Assembly (NCBI GenBank): GCA_035571835.1
Contig: DATNBU010000038.1
Location: 1 to 64,000, forward strand
DNA length: 64,000 nt
Origin: Candidatus Limnocylindrales bacterium
Lineage (GTDB): Bacteria; Desulfobacterota; Binatia; UBA1149; CAITLU01
Direction: 5' to 3'
Part shown: positions 1-7,932 of the stretch, in pieces
Position numbering within the stretch: the stretch's first letter is position 1
Layout: each line of letters starts with the position of its first letter
Position numbers and translations under genes: made by a program
The notes under the pieces: model-generated
Told to the model about the DNA's origin: nothing
Database searches by the model: none
What the model saw: the letters and a program-made list of their open reading frames with translations, nothing else

Positions 1-702
1 AACGCTGGAGGCGCGTATTTTGCCAACGCAGACCTTTCCAGCGCGATTTGCACCAATGCTGATTTTGAAAGCACCACGCTCGACGGCGCGAATGTTGCCG
101 GAACCGATTTCACAAATGCCGACTTCTCACTCGTCCACGCGATTGGTATCGTCGGGTGCCCCGCCGCGTTGCCGTCCAATTGGGTTTGTTTATCGGGGAT
201 GCTCGTCGGTCCGTTCGCCGGACTGAACTACGCCAACTTGTCGGGGGTCGATTTTTCCGGACTGAACCTCGATTCCATCGTGCTCGTGCACGCCAATCTT
301 ACGGGTACGGTGTTTGCCGGCACCAACCTTTCGTACGCGAGGCTTGATCACGCCAACCTCACGAATGCGGACATGAGCACTGCGACGTTGACGCGGGTCT
401 CTGCAAGCTCACTCGCCGGGTGCCCCGCGGCTCTGCCGCCGGGGTGGGCATGCATCGCGAATACTCTCGTCGGTCCGGGTGCGACCATGGAGGACGCCGA
501 TTTTACCGGCGTCAACTTTGCAGGTTTCGATCTCACGGGAGCGACCTTCCGTGACTGTAACATCTCGGACGCGACGTTTGCCGGCGCCAACCTGACGGGC
601 GTCGACTGGTACTACAGCATCTGTCCGGATCACGAGCAGTCTTACAACTACATCTCGTGCTGCAGCCATCTCATCGACGTGCCGGCGTCGTGCGGACCTT
701 AG
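1..702 (+). CDS. pentapeptide-repeat protein (5' end outside window)
   Basis: The reading frame is open from base 1 to the TAG at 700-702, giving 233 visible residues; the start lies upstream. It is built of A(D/N)LxG-type pentapeptide units (ANLSGVDFSG, HANLTGTVFAG, ANLTNADM, ANLTGVDW), which fold as a right-handed quadrilateral β-helix in known members. The repeats are interrupted at least twice by a Cys/Trp-containing spacer, GCPAALPxxWxCxxxxLVGP, suggesting a larger tandem unit of about 80 residues. It ends in a short Cys-rich tail (CC near the end). The role is unknown; such composite proteins are often extracellular, but the N-terminus needed to see a signal peptide is missing. Confidence 0.8.
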   Translation, partial: NAGGAYFANADLSSAICTNADFESTTLDGANVAGTDFTNADFSLVHAIGIVGCPAALPSNWVCLSGMLVGPFAGLNYANLSGVDFSGLNLDSIVLVHANLTGTVFAGTNLSYARLDHANLTNADMSTATLTRVSASSLAGCPAALPPGWACIANTLVGPGATMEDADFTGVNFAGFDLTGATFRDCNISDATFAGANLTGVDWYYSICPDHEQSYNYISCCSHLIDVPASCGP

Positions 703-739
703 AGCTGGGACTCACGCAGCTGATGTCCACCGGCATCCC

Positions 740-1021
740 TCCACGGCCCTTCTCGTCGTGGAGGTTTCCATCAGCACGGTGGCGCAGGATCGATTGTCGA
801 AGACCCGGATCTACGCCGCTGCAGGAGTGAACAACTACTGGATCGTCAACCCGGCGGAAGAGTGGGTAGAGGTCTATCGCTCAGTGAATCCCGAGCTTCG
901 CGTGTACTCGGATATCCGGCGGTTCGCATCCGGCTCGATTCTCGACCTTGACGCAGCGCCGGACGTAACGGTGCCTGCGGACGCATTGTTCCCCTCCCGC
1001 GCGGGGCCGGGCGTAGCCTGA
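740..1021 (+). pseudogene. Uma2-family (DUF820) endonuclease fragment
   Basis: The frame encodes the C-terminal half of a Uma2-type PD-(D/E)XK restriction-like nuclease: LLVVEVS, then DRLSKTRIYAAAGVNNYWIV, matching the family pattern LvvEv(S)...D...K...YA..GV.eYWivd. Intact members are about 180-200 residues; here only about 90 remain. No family N-terminal region is found upstream, where the frame merges into the end of the pentapeptide gene. The first available start is a GTG at 758, inside the conserved β-strand, so the remnant probably makes no functional protein. It looks like a decayed accessory gene. Confidence 0.7.
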
Positions 1022-1061
1022 CGCTGGCATCCGCCACTTTTCAGGCCGAAACTCCAGCCCC

Positions 1062-1844
1062 ATGAACACGAGGACGACCGACCGCCCCCTCTGGCACAGC
1101 AAGCTCAGGATCGAGATGCCGTCGCAGCTCGACCTTTACGAGAAGACCAAGCTCCTTCAGTGGAACGCGACGAGCGAAGTCGACTGGTCGCGCCCGATCG
1201 TGAACTTCTCGGAAGCATCCTACGCGCCGTACGCGTCGAGCATCTCGCGCGAGGACTTCGACCGCATGGCCGCCGAGCGCCGCGCGTCCACGTTCACGCA
1301 GCTGTTCTTCGGAGAGCAGGCGGCGCTCGCGCTGTCGGCGCAGCTCGTCAACCAGTGCGACGAGCTCGAGGCGCGCATGTGCCTCGCGGGCCAGATCATC
1401 GACGAGGCCCGCCACGTGGAAGTGTTCGGCCGCTATCTCGACAAGCTCGGTGTCGACTCGCCGATCGATCCGATGCTCGAAGGCATCGTGCACCGCATCC
1501 TCGACAGCGACTTCTACGGCGAGAAGATCGTCGGCATGCAGATCTTTCTCGAGGGCATTGCGGTCGGCCTTTTCCAGATCTTCCAGAACGAAAGTCCCGA
1601 CCCGCTGCTGCGCGACCTCATGCGCGGCGTGCTGCGCGACGAATCGCGCCACGCAGGCTTCGGCGTGATGTACCTCGCGAACAAGTTCGAGCACGCGACC
1701 GAAGCCGAGAAGAAACGCACCGAGGAATTCGTCGGCGACCTTCTGCGAGGATTCGGCGCGCTGATGGGCGGCGGAGCGTTCCTCGGCTCGACCTTCAGCG
1801 ACATCCGCCACCGGCTGAAGCAGATCGGCCTCGATCCGCGCTAG
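1062..1844 (+). CDS. ferritin-like diiron protein (ribonucleotide reductase R2-like fold)
   Basis: The 260-residue protein has the two metal-binding helix pairs of class I R2/AurF-type diiron enzymes: Glu85 (FFGEQAA) with DEARH (Glu115, His118), and Glu164 (FLEGIA) with DESRH (Glu194, His197). The 30-residue spacing inside each pair is regular, and all six expected carboxylate/imidazole ligands are present. It is shorter than RNR R2 (about 350 residues) and no R1 subunit is nearby, so an oxidase/oxygenase of the R2-like or N-oxygenase kind is more likely than a nucleotide reductase; substrate unknown. It stands alone and converges on the next gene with a 22-base gap. Confidence 0.75.
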   Translation: MNTRTTDRPLWHSKLRIEMPSQLDLYEKTKLLQWNATSEVDWSRPIVNFSEASYAPYASSISREDFDRMAAERRASTFTQLFFGEQAALALSAQLVNQCDELEARMCLAGQIIDEARHVEVFGRYLDKLGVDSPIDPMLEGIVHRILDSDFYGEKIVGMQIFLEGIAVGLFQIFQNESPDPLLRDLMRGVLRDESRHAGFGVMYLANKFEHATEAEKKRTEEFVGDLLRGFGALMGGGAFLGSTFSDIRHRLKQIGLDPR

Positions 1845-1866
1845 CGGATCGTTGGAAGGGTCCGCG

Positions 1867-3426
1867 CTACTCGGCTGCTTTTCCCTTGAAACTCCCGTCC
1901 GCATTCTTGCGGACTGTCGTCGAATCGACTTTCGATTCGAAGCACGCGCCGCCCCGGTCGATCGTTGCCTGAATTCGAAGCGGAAGATCGAAGGGAGAAA
2001 GCGGAAGGCCGCTGCCGGGAATGCCGTATTCCGGGTCGATCCCGGAGCCGAGACCACCGTTGTATGCAGAGATTTTGAGCTCGCTCTGTTTGTCGGCGCC
2101 TGGCTCGATCGATACGCGTTCCTTCTTTAGCTGTCCGCCGGGGGTAAAGACGGTCTGGCTGAACGAAACCCCGTCCCTGGTATCCCACCCGCGATCGTAC
2201 GGATTCCAGTAGGCCCGGAACAACACATTGGAATTCGCATCGAAGATGCAGACCTGCAGGCCGCTGCCGAGCGAAAGATCCCCGAGCATGCGCGATGGCA
2301 CGGCGGCCCCGTCCGTCCACTGCCACGTCAGCCGCTGCTTGTCCGGATCTGCTGCAAGGATCTGTAGCTTGCTCCGCGCGGGATCGAGCGAGTGGAGGCA
2401 ACCCGGACGCGGACCGGGCACGCATCGATTCGGAGCGTTGCCCGTTTGGCACGGCGGGCATTCATCGGGCACAACGAGGCATTCGCCGTCGGCGCATCGA
2501 TGGGCAGTCTGTGAGAACGCGAAGTCGCCGCCGCACAGACCGGGAAACGCCTGGTGCAGGATGACCTGAATGGTCGTATTGCCCCCGGATCCCGAGCCGC
2601 TGAATGTCTGGCCATCGGCACTGACCGTGCCCGCAAGCGACACGTCACAGCTTCCGATCGCTTCGTTGAGGGACGAGTAGAAGTACGGCGCGTCTCCGTA
2701 AAGTACTGCGCCGGAGAGCTCGAGACTGCGCGTTGCCTGGTCGAGCGTCCCGACTTCCGCGCCGCCGGTCGTGGGTCGGCTGAATCGAACGATGCCGTCG
2801 CGCTGCTCGACGTCGCGCAGGTCTTCGAGGAGAAAACCAGGATTTCCCCCGGAGGTTTCGACTTTCCAGCGGCCAGTCATGTCGATGCAGGAAGGTACGG
2901 TGGTGCCGCCGCTGCAGACGCCGGAGCTGCACGTCTCGCCGCTGGTGCAATCGTGGTGATCGCTGCATGCGGCGCCATCTCCGAGCGGCGTGCAGATGCT
3001 CGGCTCACCTTCGCAGGAGAAGCACGGCTCGACGCGGCAGCGCGCATCGCAGCCGTCGCTGTTGGTGGTGTTGCCGTCGAAACATTCGCAGCGCGTCGCC
3101 ACCAGGCGAATATTCCCCGCATTGAATCCGAAGATGAGTGGAAGATTTGCGTCGATTACGCCGTCGCCGGCAAGGACGCGTGCCCGGAACGGGAGGCCTC
3201 CGTACTGGCCCGCCAGCGTGCTTCCGCTGAGCGTCGAATCCAGGGTTCCGTAAGGGAACGCACTGTTGAAGGCGGGCATCGGTATCGAGACCGCGTCGCC
3301 TGTCTGGGAGATCTCGAACAGCGTTCCGCGGTCGTTAACCCAATGTCCACTCAGGTCCGTCGCCGATGCCTGCGACCGGAACGCCGCGAGGCACACAACC
3401 GTGACGAGAAGGCGGAGTCGGTTCAC
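1867..3426 (-). CDS. secreted Cys-rich protein with DUF4215-type repeat
   Basis: This 519-residue protein starts at a GTG (3426) with an AGGG 4 bases upstream and carries a classic signal peptide (MNRLRLLVTVVCLAAFRSQA). Residues around 110-170 contain a Myxococcus-type Cys-rich repeat (GNTTNSDGCDARC) followed by a dense Cys segment (CFSCEGEPSIC, CTSGETCSSGVCSGG). The rest has β-rich stretches of unknown family. The C-terminal third shares its style with other secreted proteins in this window but has no recognisable catalytic motif. It is probably exported and disulphide-stabilised. It may be co-transcribed behind the transporter gene 31 bases upstream. Confidence 0.7.
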   Translation of the reverse strand: MNRLRLLVTVVCLAAFRSQASATDLSGHWVNDRGTLFEISQTGDAVSIPMPAFNSAFPYGTLDSTLSGSTLAGQYGGLPFRARVLAGDGVIDANLPLIFGFNAGNIRLVATRCECFDGNTTNSDGCDARCRVEPCFSCEGEPSICTPLGDGAACSDHHDCTSGETCSSGVCSGGTTVPSCIDMTGRWKVETSGGNPGFLLEDLRDVEQRDGIVRFSRPTTGGAEVGTLDQATRSLELSGAVLYGDAPYFYSSLNEAIGSCDVSLAGTVSADGQTFSGSGSGGNTTIQVILHQAFPGLCGGDFAFSQTAHRCADGECLVVPDECPPCQTGNAPNRCVPGPRPGCLHSLDPARSKLQILAADPDKQRLTWQWTDGAAVPSRMLGDLSLGSGLQVCIFDANSNVLFRAYWNPYDRGWDTRDGVSFSQTVFTPGGQLKKERVSIEPGADKQSELKISAYNGGLGSGIDPEYGIPGSGLPLSPFDLPLRIQATIDRGGACFESKVDSTTVRKNADGSFKGKAAE

Positions 3427-3457
3427 GAAACCCTATACGGGCCTGCCCACGGCCGAG

Positions 3458-4474
3458 TCAACGACCGCTTCGTCCGAGCGACGTCATCAGCGACCCGGCA
3501 ACGACCAGCATTGCGCCTGCAATCCCTGCGTGACTGACCGGCTCGGCCGTGAAGATCACCGGATTCACGAGCGACGCGACGTGCACGGCAAGAAGCGTCC
3601 CGAGCGGCGTGATCGCAAGAATCGCACTCACGCGCGTGGCCTCGGCGTGCGCGAGCGCCTCGGAAAACGTCGCGTACGATACCACCATGTTGACGATGCA
3701 GAACACTACGGCCGCGACCTCGACGTGGTTCATCAGCACCAGCGTCGACGGTGACGAGAGCGGCAGGAAGATCAATGCTCCGGCAGCATAAAGGCAAAGC
3801 ATGATCTGCGCCGACCCCATGCGCTCGAGCAGCTGCTTTTGCGCAAGCCCGTAGGCTGCCCATGCAATCGCCCCGATCACGATGAAGACGAGACCCGCGT
3901 AGTAACGGTCGAGGCCGCTCAGCATGTGCGAGATCTGGTCCGACGAGAACACGCCGAGCCCGACCACGAGCACGAAGAACCCGAGCCACTGCACGACCGA
4001 GAAGCGCTCCTTGAAGAACACGATGCCGCCGAGCGTGAACAGCATCGGCGCAATCTGGATGACGACCTGCGCGGTTCCGGCGTTCGTGTACTGGAGCCCG
4101 AGCGCGTAGAGCCCGTAATTGCCCGCAAGACCGACGGCGGCAATGCCGAGCAGCACCCAGTGATGCCGCGCGAAGCCGCGAAGCATGGGCATGCTTCCGC
4201 GCGCGCGCAGCAGCACGCCGAGAAACGCAGTGGCGGCAAGAAAGCGGATCCACGTAAGCGTCATCGCATCGAGCCGCCCGAGCGCGATCTTGAGCCCGAG
4301 CGGCAGGATCGACCACATCGACACGGTGGTGACGGCGAGCGCGAGGCCGTAGGCCGAGCGGCCCGAAGTCTGGTGAAGCTGGCGCGGCGCACGCGGCGCA
4401 GGAGCGGAATGTGGCGCAGGAGCGGAGCGTAGCGGAGGAACCGCGCGCGGCGGATGAGATTGCAGGGCTGGCAT
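3458..4474 (-). CDS. EamA/DMT-family transporter
   Basis: The 338-residue inner-membrane protein has about ten hydrophobic segments arranged as two EamA domains, the usual drug/metabolite transporter layout; the first helices hold SMWSILPLGLKIALG and the second half repeats the pattern. The N-terminal 40 residues are an unusual Pro/Ala/His-rich extension (LRSAPAPHSAPAPRAPRQ) encoded by a short tandem DNA repeat (GGCGCAGGAGCGGA-like, near 4395-4435), so the true start could be further in. It begins 7 bases after the amidohydrolase stop and is almost certainly co-transcribed with it. The substrate cannot be read from sequence; a metabolite linked to the amidohydrolase is a reasonable guess. Confidence 0.85.
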   Translation of the reverse strand: MPALQSHPPRAVPPLRSAPAPHSAPAPRAPRQLHQTSGRSAYGLALAVTTVSMWSILPLGLKIALGRLDAMTLTWIRFLAATAFLGVLLRARGSMPMLRGFARHHWVLLGIAAVGLAGNYGLYALGLQYTNAGTAQVVIQIAPMLFTLGGIVFFKERFSVVQWLGFFVLVVGLGVFSSDQISHMLSGLDRYYAGLVFIVIGAIAWAAYGLAQKQLLERMGSAQIMLCLYAAGALIFLPLSSPSTLVLMNHVEVAAVVFCIVNMVVSYATFSEALAHAEATRVSAILAITPLGTLLAVHVASLVNPVIFTAEPVSHAGIAGAMLVVAGSLMTSLGRSGR

Positions 4475-4481
4475 CGCGGGC

Positions 4482-5645
4482 TCAGGAAGCCAGCGATTGT
4501 CCCATCAGATCCTCGAAGTTCAATCTGTAGAAGCGCTCGACGGCGTTTTGCGATAGCCCCTTCATCGTTCCTTCGAAGCGGCGGATCGGATTGCGGCCGC
4601 CTTCGACGTGCGGATAGTCGCTCGAAAACAGGCAGACCTCTTCGCCGGCCTGCTCGATGATCCAGCCGACGTCTTCGGACGGGTAGGGCGTCACACGGAC
4701 CTGGCGCCGCACGATCTCGCTCGGCAGCGCCGACAGCGCGCGCAGCCGCTCTTCCATCTTCGAGAACGCGGCGACGGCCGAATCCATCATCCGCATCCAG
4801 CCCGGAACCCACGACGCGCCCTGCTCGATGACTCCGAACTTGAGATCCGGATGGCGATCGAGCACGCGGTCGAAGATCAGCGTGGCCAGCGTCTGCGCGG
4901 GCGGTCCGGGAATGGCCATGTAGTCTACAGAGCGGAAGTTCTCGTCGCCGCCGTGGAAGTCGGGAATCGGCGGCAGGCCGTTGTTGAAATACTCCGGATC
5001 GAGAAGCTCGCCGCCGCCCCCGACATGAAACAGGATCGGAACGCCGGCCTCGGCGGCCTGCGCCCACACCGGATACAGGCCGACGTGGCTCGGCGAGTGG
5101 CCGACCGGACAGTCCGACGGCACCAGCAGTGCTTTGGCGCCCATCGCGATGGCTTCGCCGGCGGCGCGCTCGGAGAGCTCGAAATCGGCCAGCGGGACGT
5201 AGCACGTGGCGATCAGCCGCTTGTCGGTCCCGCAGAAATCGATCATCGCGCGGTTGTGTCCGGTGGCGACTTCGTACGCGAGGTCGACGTCGTCGCTGTG
5301 CTCGAGGTCGACGAGGTACTTGCTGAGGAACGTGTTGAACACGAGCTGGCTCGAAAAGCCGAGCAGGTCGAGCGCACGCGGCCGGTCTTCCTTGAGGAAC
5401 GAGCCGGTGGCGCTCCAGTTCTTGCGAAGCAGGATCTGCTCCTCGTCGAGCGCGCGATAAGCGGGGTCGTGGTGGTCGCGGCGCGCCTTGTCGATCAGCT
5501 TGTGCTCGCCGGGCCGCACGGCGGAAAGCCCGAGGCGCGGCATCCTCTGGCGCACGTCGCGCGGAAGAAACGGATCGAGCCAGTCGGGAGTCTCGACGAT
5601 GTGCGAATCGGCGTCGTGAACGACGCGGCCTTCGACGTACGGCAT
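4482..5645 (-). CDS. amidohydrolase-2 family metal-dependent hydrolase/decarboxylase
   Basis: The 387-residue protein fits the amidohydrolase_2 (COG2159) TIM-barrel family. It has the N-terminal metal-site strand DADSHIVE (Asp13, His15), a mid-protein His in LFHVGGG, and the C-terminal Asp in CLFSSDYPHVEGGRNP. Family members hydrolyse or decarboxylate aromatic and cyclic acids (ACMSD, γ-resorcylate decarboxylase); many uncharacterised ones with the SDYPHxEG motif occur in soil bacteria. It is the first gene of a likely two-gene unit with the EamA transporter and diverges from the WS/DGAT gene across about 90 bases. The substrate is unknown. Confidence 0.85.
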   Translation of the reverse strand: MPYVEGRVVHDADSHIVETPDWLDPFLPRDVRQRMPRLGLSAVRPGEHKLIDKARRDHHDPAYRALDEEQILLRKNWSATGSFLKEDRPRALDLLGFSSQLVFNTFLSKYLVDLEHSDDVDLAYEVATGHNRAMIDFCGTDKRLIATCYVPLADFELSERAAGEAIAMGAKALLVPSDCPVGHSPSHVGLYPVWAQAAEAGVPILFHVGGGGELLDPEYFNNGLPPIPDFHGGDENFRSVDYMAIPGPPAQTLATLIFDRVLDRHPDLKFGVIEQGASWVPGWMRMMDSAVAAFSKMEERLRALSALPSEIVRRQVRVTPYPSEDVGWIIEQAGEEVCLFSSDYPHVEGGRNPIRRFEGTMKGLSQNAVERFYRLNFEDLMGQSLAS

Positions 5646-5737
5646 GACGCGGCCCCTATAGACGATTTCTTCGCCTTACGCACGAGAGTAGGCTCGCGCC
5701 CCCACCTCGGTGACGCGGGGCGACGGAGGAAAACGAC

Positions 5738-7159
5738 ATGCAACGACTCTCCGGCGTGGACGCGGCTTTCCTCTACATGGAGACGCCGGCCCAGCACATG
5801 CACGGGCTCGGCGTCACCATCGTCGATCCGTCGACGATCCCCGGCGGCTACGACTTCGAGGCGGCGCGCGCCGAATACGTGCGCCGGCTGCTCGCGCTTC
5901 CGGCCTTCGGCCGCCGCCTCGTCGAGTTTCCGCTCGGTCTCGACCATCCGGCCTGGATCGACGCGCGCGTCGAGCTCGCGTCGCACATCATCCGGGCCGA
6001 GCTGCCGGCGCCGGGAACACAGGAGCAGTTCGAAGCGTTCGTCGGCCACTACGCGGGCCAGCAGCTGCGCCGCGACCGGCCGCTGTGGGAGTTCTGCCTG
6101 CTCGAAGGTCTCGAAGGTGGCCGCCTTGCGATCCTTGCGAAGGTTCATCACGCGATCGTCGACGGCGTGTCGGGATCGCAGATGCTGCAGGAGATCTACG
6201 ATCTCGAGGCGATCGCGCCCGAGCGCGACGTCTATCCGGAAGGCTACGGCGAGGACGAAGCCGCGCCGTCCCTCTTCAATCTGGCGGCGGCGTCGATCGC
6301 GGCGCGCGTCGGCGATCCGATCCGCGCGGTCAGCGTCGTGACCGATACGCTGATGTCGGCGGCCGAAGCGGTGGTCGCGCTTTCCGAGAGCGAGAACGTC
6401 ACGCTGCCGATGGCGGCGCCGCTGACGCCGTTCAGCCATTCGCTGACGCCGCGGCGCGCGGTGTCGTTCGCGCGCGCCGCGCTCCCGGACGTCAAGGCGA
6501 TCAAGAACGCATTCGGTGCGACGGTCAACGACGTCGTGCTCGCGGCCTGCGCGATCGCGATGCGCCGCCGGCTCGACAGCGCGGGCGTGCTGCCCGATCG
6601 CCAGCTGATCGCGTCGGTGCCGGTCTCGGCGCGCAAGACCGGCGAAAAGACCGGAGAGGAAGCCGAGAGCTTCAACCGCGTTTCGGCGATGTTCGTCGGG
6701 CTTCCGGTGCATCTGTCGGATCCGGCCGAGATCCTGGCCGAGGTCAGCCGCAATGCGGCGACGTCGAAGAAAATGATGGCGTCGATGGGAACGGACCTTC
6801 TCGGCGACTGGGTCGAGCTGCTGCCGCCGCTGCTGTTCGCGCAGGCGATGCAGCTGTACTCGGCGCTGCGCATGGCCGAGCGGCATGCGCCGGTGCACAA
6901 CCTGGTGGTCTCGAACGTGCCGGGACCACCGTTTCCGTTCTATGCCGGCGGCGCGCGCGTGCTCGCAGTGTATCCGCTCGGACCGATCCTCGAGGGCGCG
7001 GCGCTCAACGTCACGGTGTTCAGCTACGAGGACGCGCTCGACATCGGCGTGGTCACCTGCCCGGACCTCGCGCCGGAGATTGGCCCGCTATCGGCAGCGA
7101 TCGTCGAGGCGGTGGCGGAGCTGAAGGCCGCGGCCGACTTCGCGCTGCGGGCACGATAG
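5738..7159 (+). CDS. wax ester synthase / diacylglycerol O-acyltransferase (WS/DGAT)
   Basis: The 473-residue protein is full length for bacterial WS/DGAT. It opens with the typical MQRLSGVDAAFLYMETP, carries the acyltransferase motif HHAIVDG (residues 137-143, catalytic His138) and ends with the family signature SNVPGPPFPFYAGG. The enzyme uses acyl-CoA to esterify fatty alcohols or diacylglycerol, giving storage wax esters or triacylglycerol at the inner membrane and lipid bodies. A clear GGAGG precedes the ATG. It stands alone; the other acyl-CoA genes of the window fit a lipid-active metabolism, and some paralogues have unknown acyl acceptors. Confidence 0.92.
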   Translation: MQRLSGVDAAFLYMETPAQHMHGLGVTIVDPSTIPGGYDFEAARAEYVRRLLALPAFGRRLVEFPLGLDHPAWIDARVELASHIIRAELPAPGTQEQFEAFVGHYAGQQLRRDRPLWEFCLLEGLEGGRLAILAKVHHAIVDGVSGSQMLQEIYDLEAIAPERDVYPEGYGEDEAAPSLFNLAAASIAARVGDPIRAVSVVTDTLMSAAEAVVALSESENVTLPMAAPLTPFSHSLTPRRAVSFARAALPDVKAIKNAFGATVNDVVLAACAIAMRRRLDSAGVLPDRQLIASVPVSARKTGEKTGEEAESFNRVSAMFVGLPVHLSDPAEILAEVSRNAATSKKMMASMGTDLLGDWVELLPPLLFAQAMQLYSALRMAERHAPVHNLVVSNVPGPPFPFYAGGARVLAVYPLGPILEGAALNVTVFSYEDALDIGVVTCPDLAPEIGPLSAAIVEAVAELKAAADFALRAR

Positions 7160-7402
7160 CTTCAGCGATCGGCCGCTTGCCTCCTCACTGTCATTCCGGG
7201 AGCTGAGAAACCGGCTGCGTTTCGACTCCACACTTGCGAACTGCGCATTCGCGGGAAAAGTGGAGCTCACCACCATTCCCGAGAACCGAGGCCTTTTTGG
7301 CGTGCTGGCTCCGGTGGCGCGGCCTTTGCATAGTACGCGGCGAGGGACCCCTAACCGGTGTGCCAGCCAGGACGCATCGAGAACCGAACAGGAGATCGAC
7401 CC

Positions 7403-7789
7403 GTGAAAGCAACCTACCGAACGAAAGCAATCCTCCAGACCAATGCGATCATCGCCCTGACAGGCCTCTGCGCGCTGCTTGCGCTCCCCGCCATGGGCTT
7501 TGCCGGCGAGTCGGCGAAGAGTCTCGAGGCCATTGCGGCAGAGACGGCGACGACCGCCGCACAGCACCAGGCGCTGGCTGCCTATTACCGCGAGAAGGCC
7601 GCTGACCAGCGGGCCGTCGTCAAGACCCACAAGGACATGGCGGCATCCTTCGTCAGCAAGGCAGATACCGGCGCATCGAACATGCGCGCTCACTGCGAGA
7701 GTCTGGGGAAGGCGGCTGAGCAGCTGGCCGCCGAGTACGATGCGATGGCCGCGGTTCAGGACGAAGAGGCGAAGAAAGCCGGAAAGTAA
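7403..7789 (+). CDS. small secreted helical protein
   Basis: I place the start at GTG 7403 (GGAG 8 bases upstream) rather than at an in-frame GTG 45 bases earlier, because this start leads straight into a signal peptide (AIIALTGLCALLALPAMGFA). The mature part, about 90 residues, is predicted helical and polar (EAIAAETATTAAQHQALAAYY), with one Cys and a charged tail. It resembles small periplasmic or lipid-associated helical proteins of no named family. It is followed by a strong hairpin and is probably monocistronic. Confidence 0.7.
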   Translation: MKATYRTKAILQTNAIIALTGLCALLALPAMGFAGESAKSLEAIAAETATTAAQHQALAAYYREKAADQRAVVKTHKDMAASFVSKADTGASNMRAHCESLGKAAEQLAAEYDAMAAVQDEEAKKAGK

Positions 7790-7799
7790 ATCGTGATTC

Positions 7800-7835
7800 G
7801 AGCGGCGCCGTTGCGGAGAACGAACGGCGCCGCTC
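7800..7835 (+). terminator. strong hairpin, probable terminator
   Basis: Bases 7800-7812 (GAGCGGCGCCGTT) pair perfectly with 7823-7835 around a 10-base loop, 11 bases after the small secreted gene's stop. No T-run follows, so this is a terminator-like hairpin rather than a canonical intrinsic terminator. Confidence 0.55.
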
Positions 7836-7932
7836 GCGTCTGTCCGCTCCGCAATTGCCTCTTGCCGTAAGGCCGATTTCCCAATAATGGACCGCGACGC
7901 CGGCTGAGCAGCGGGCATTGCGGGAGGAAATC

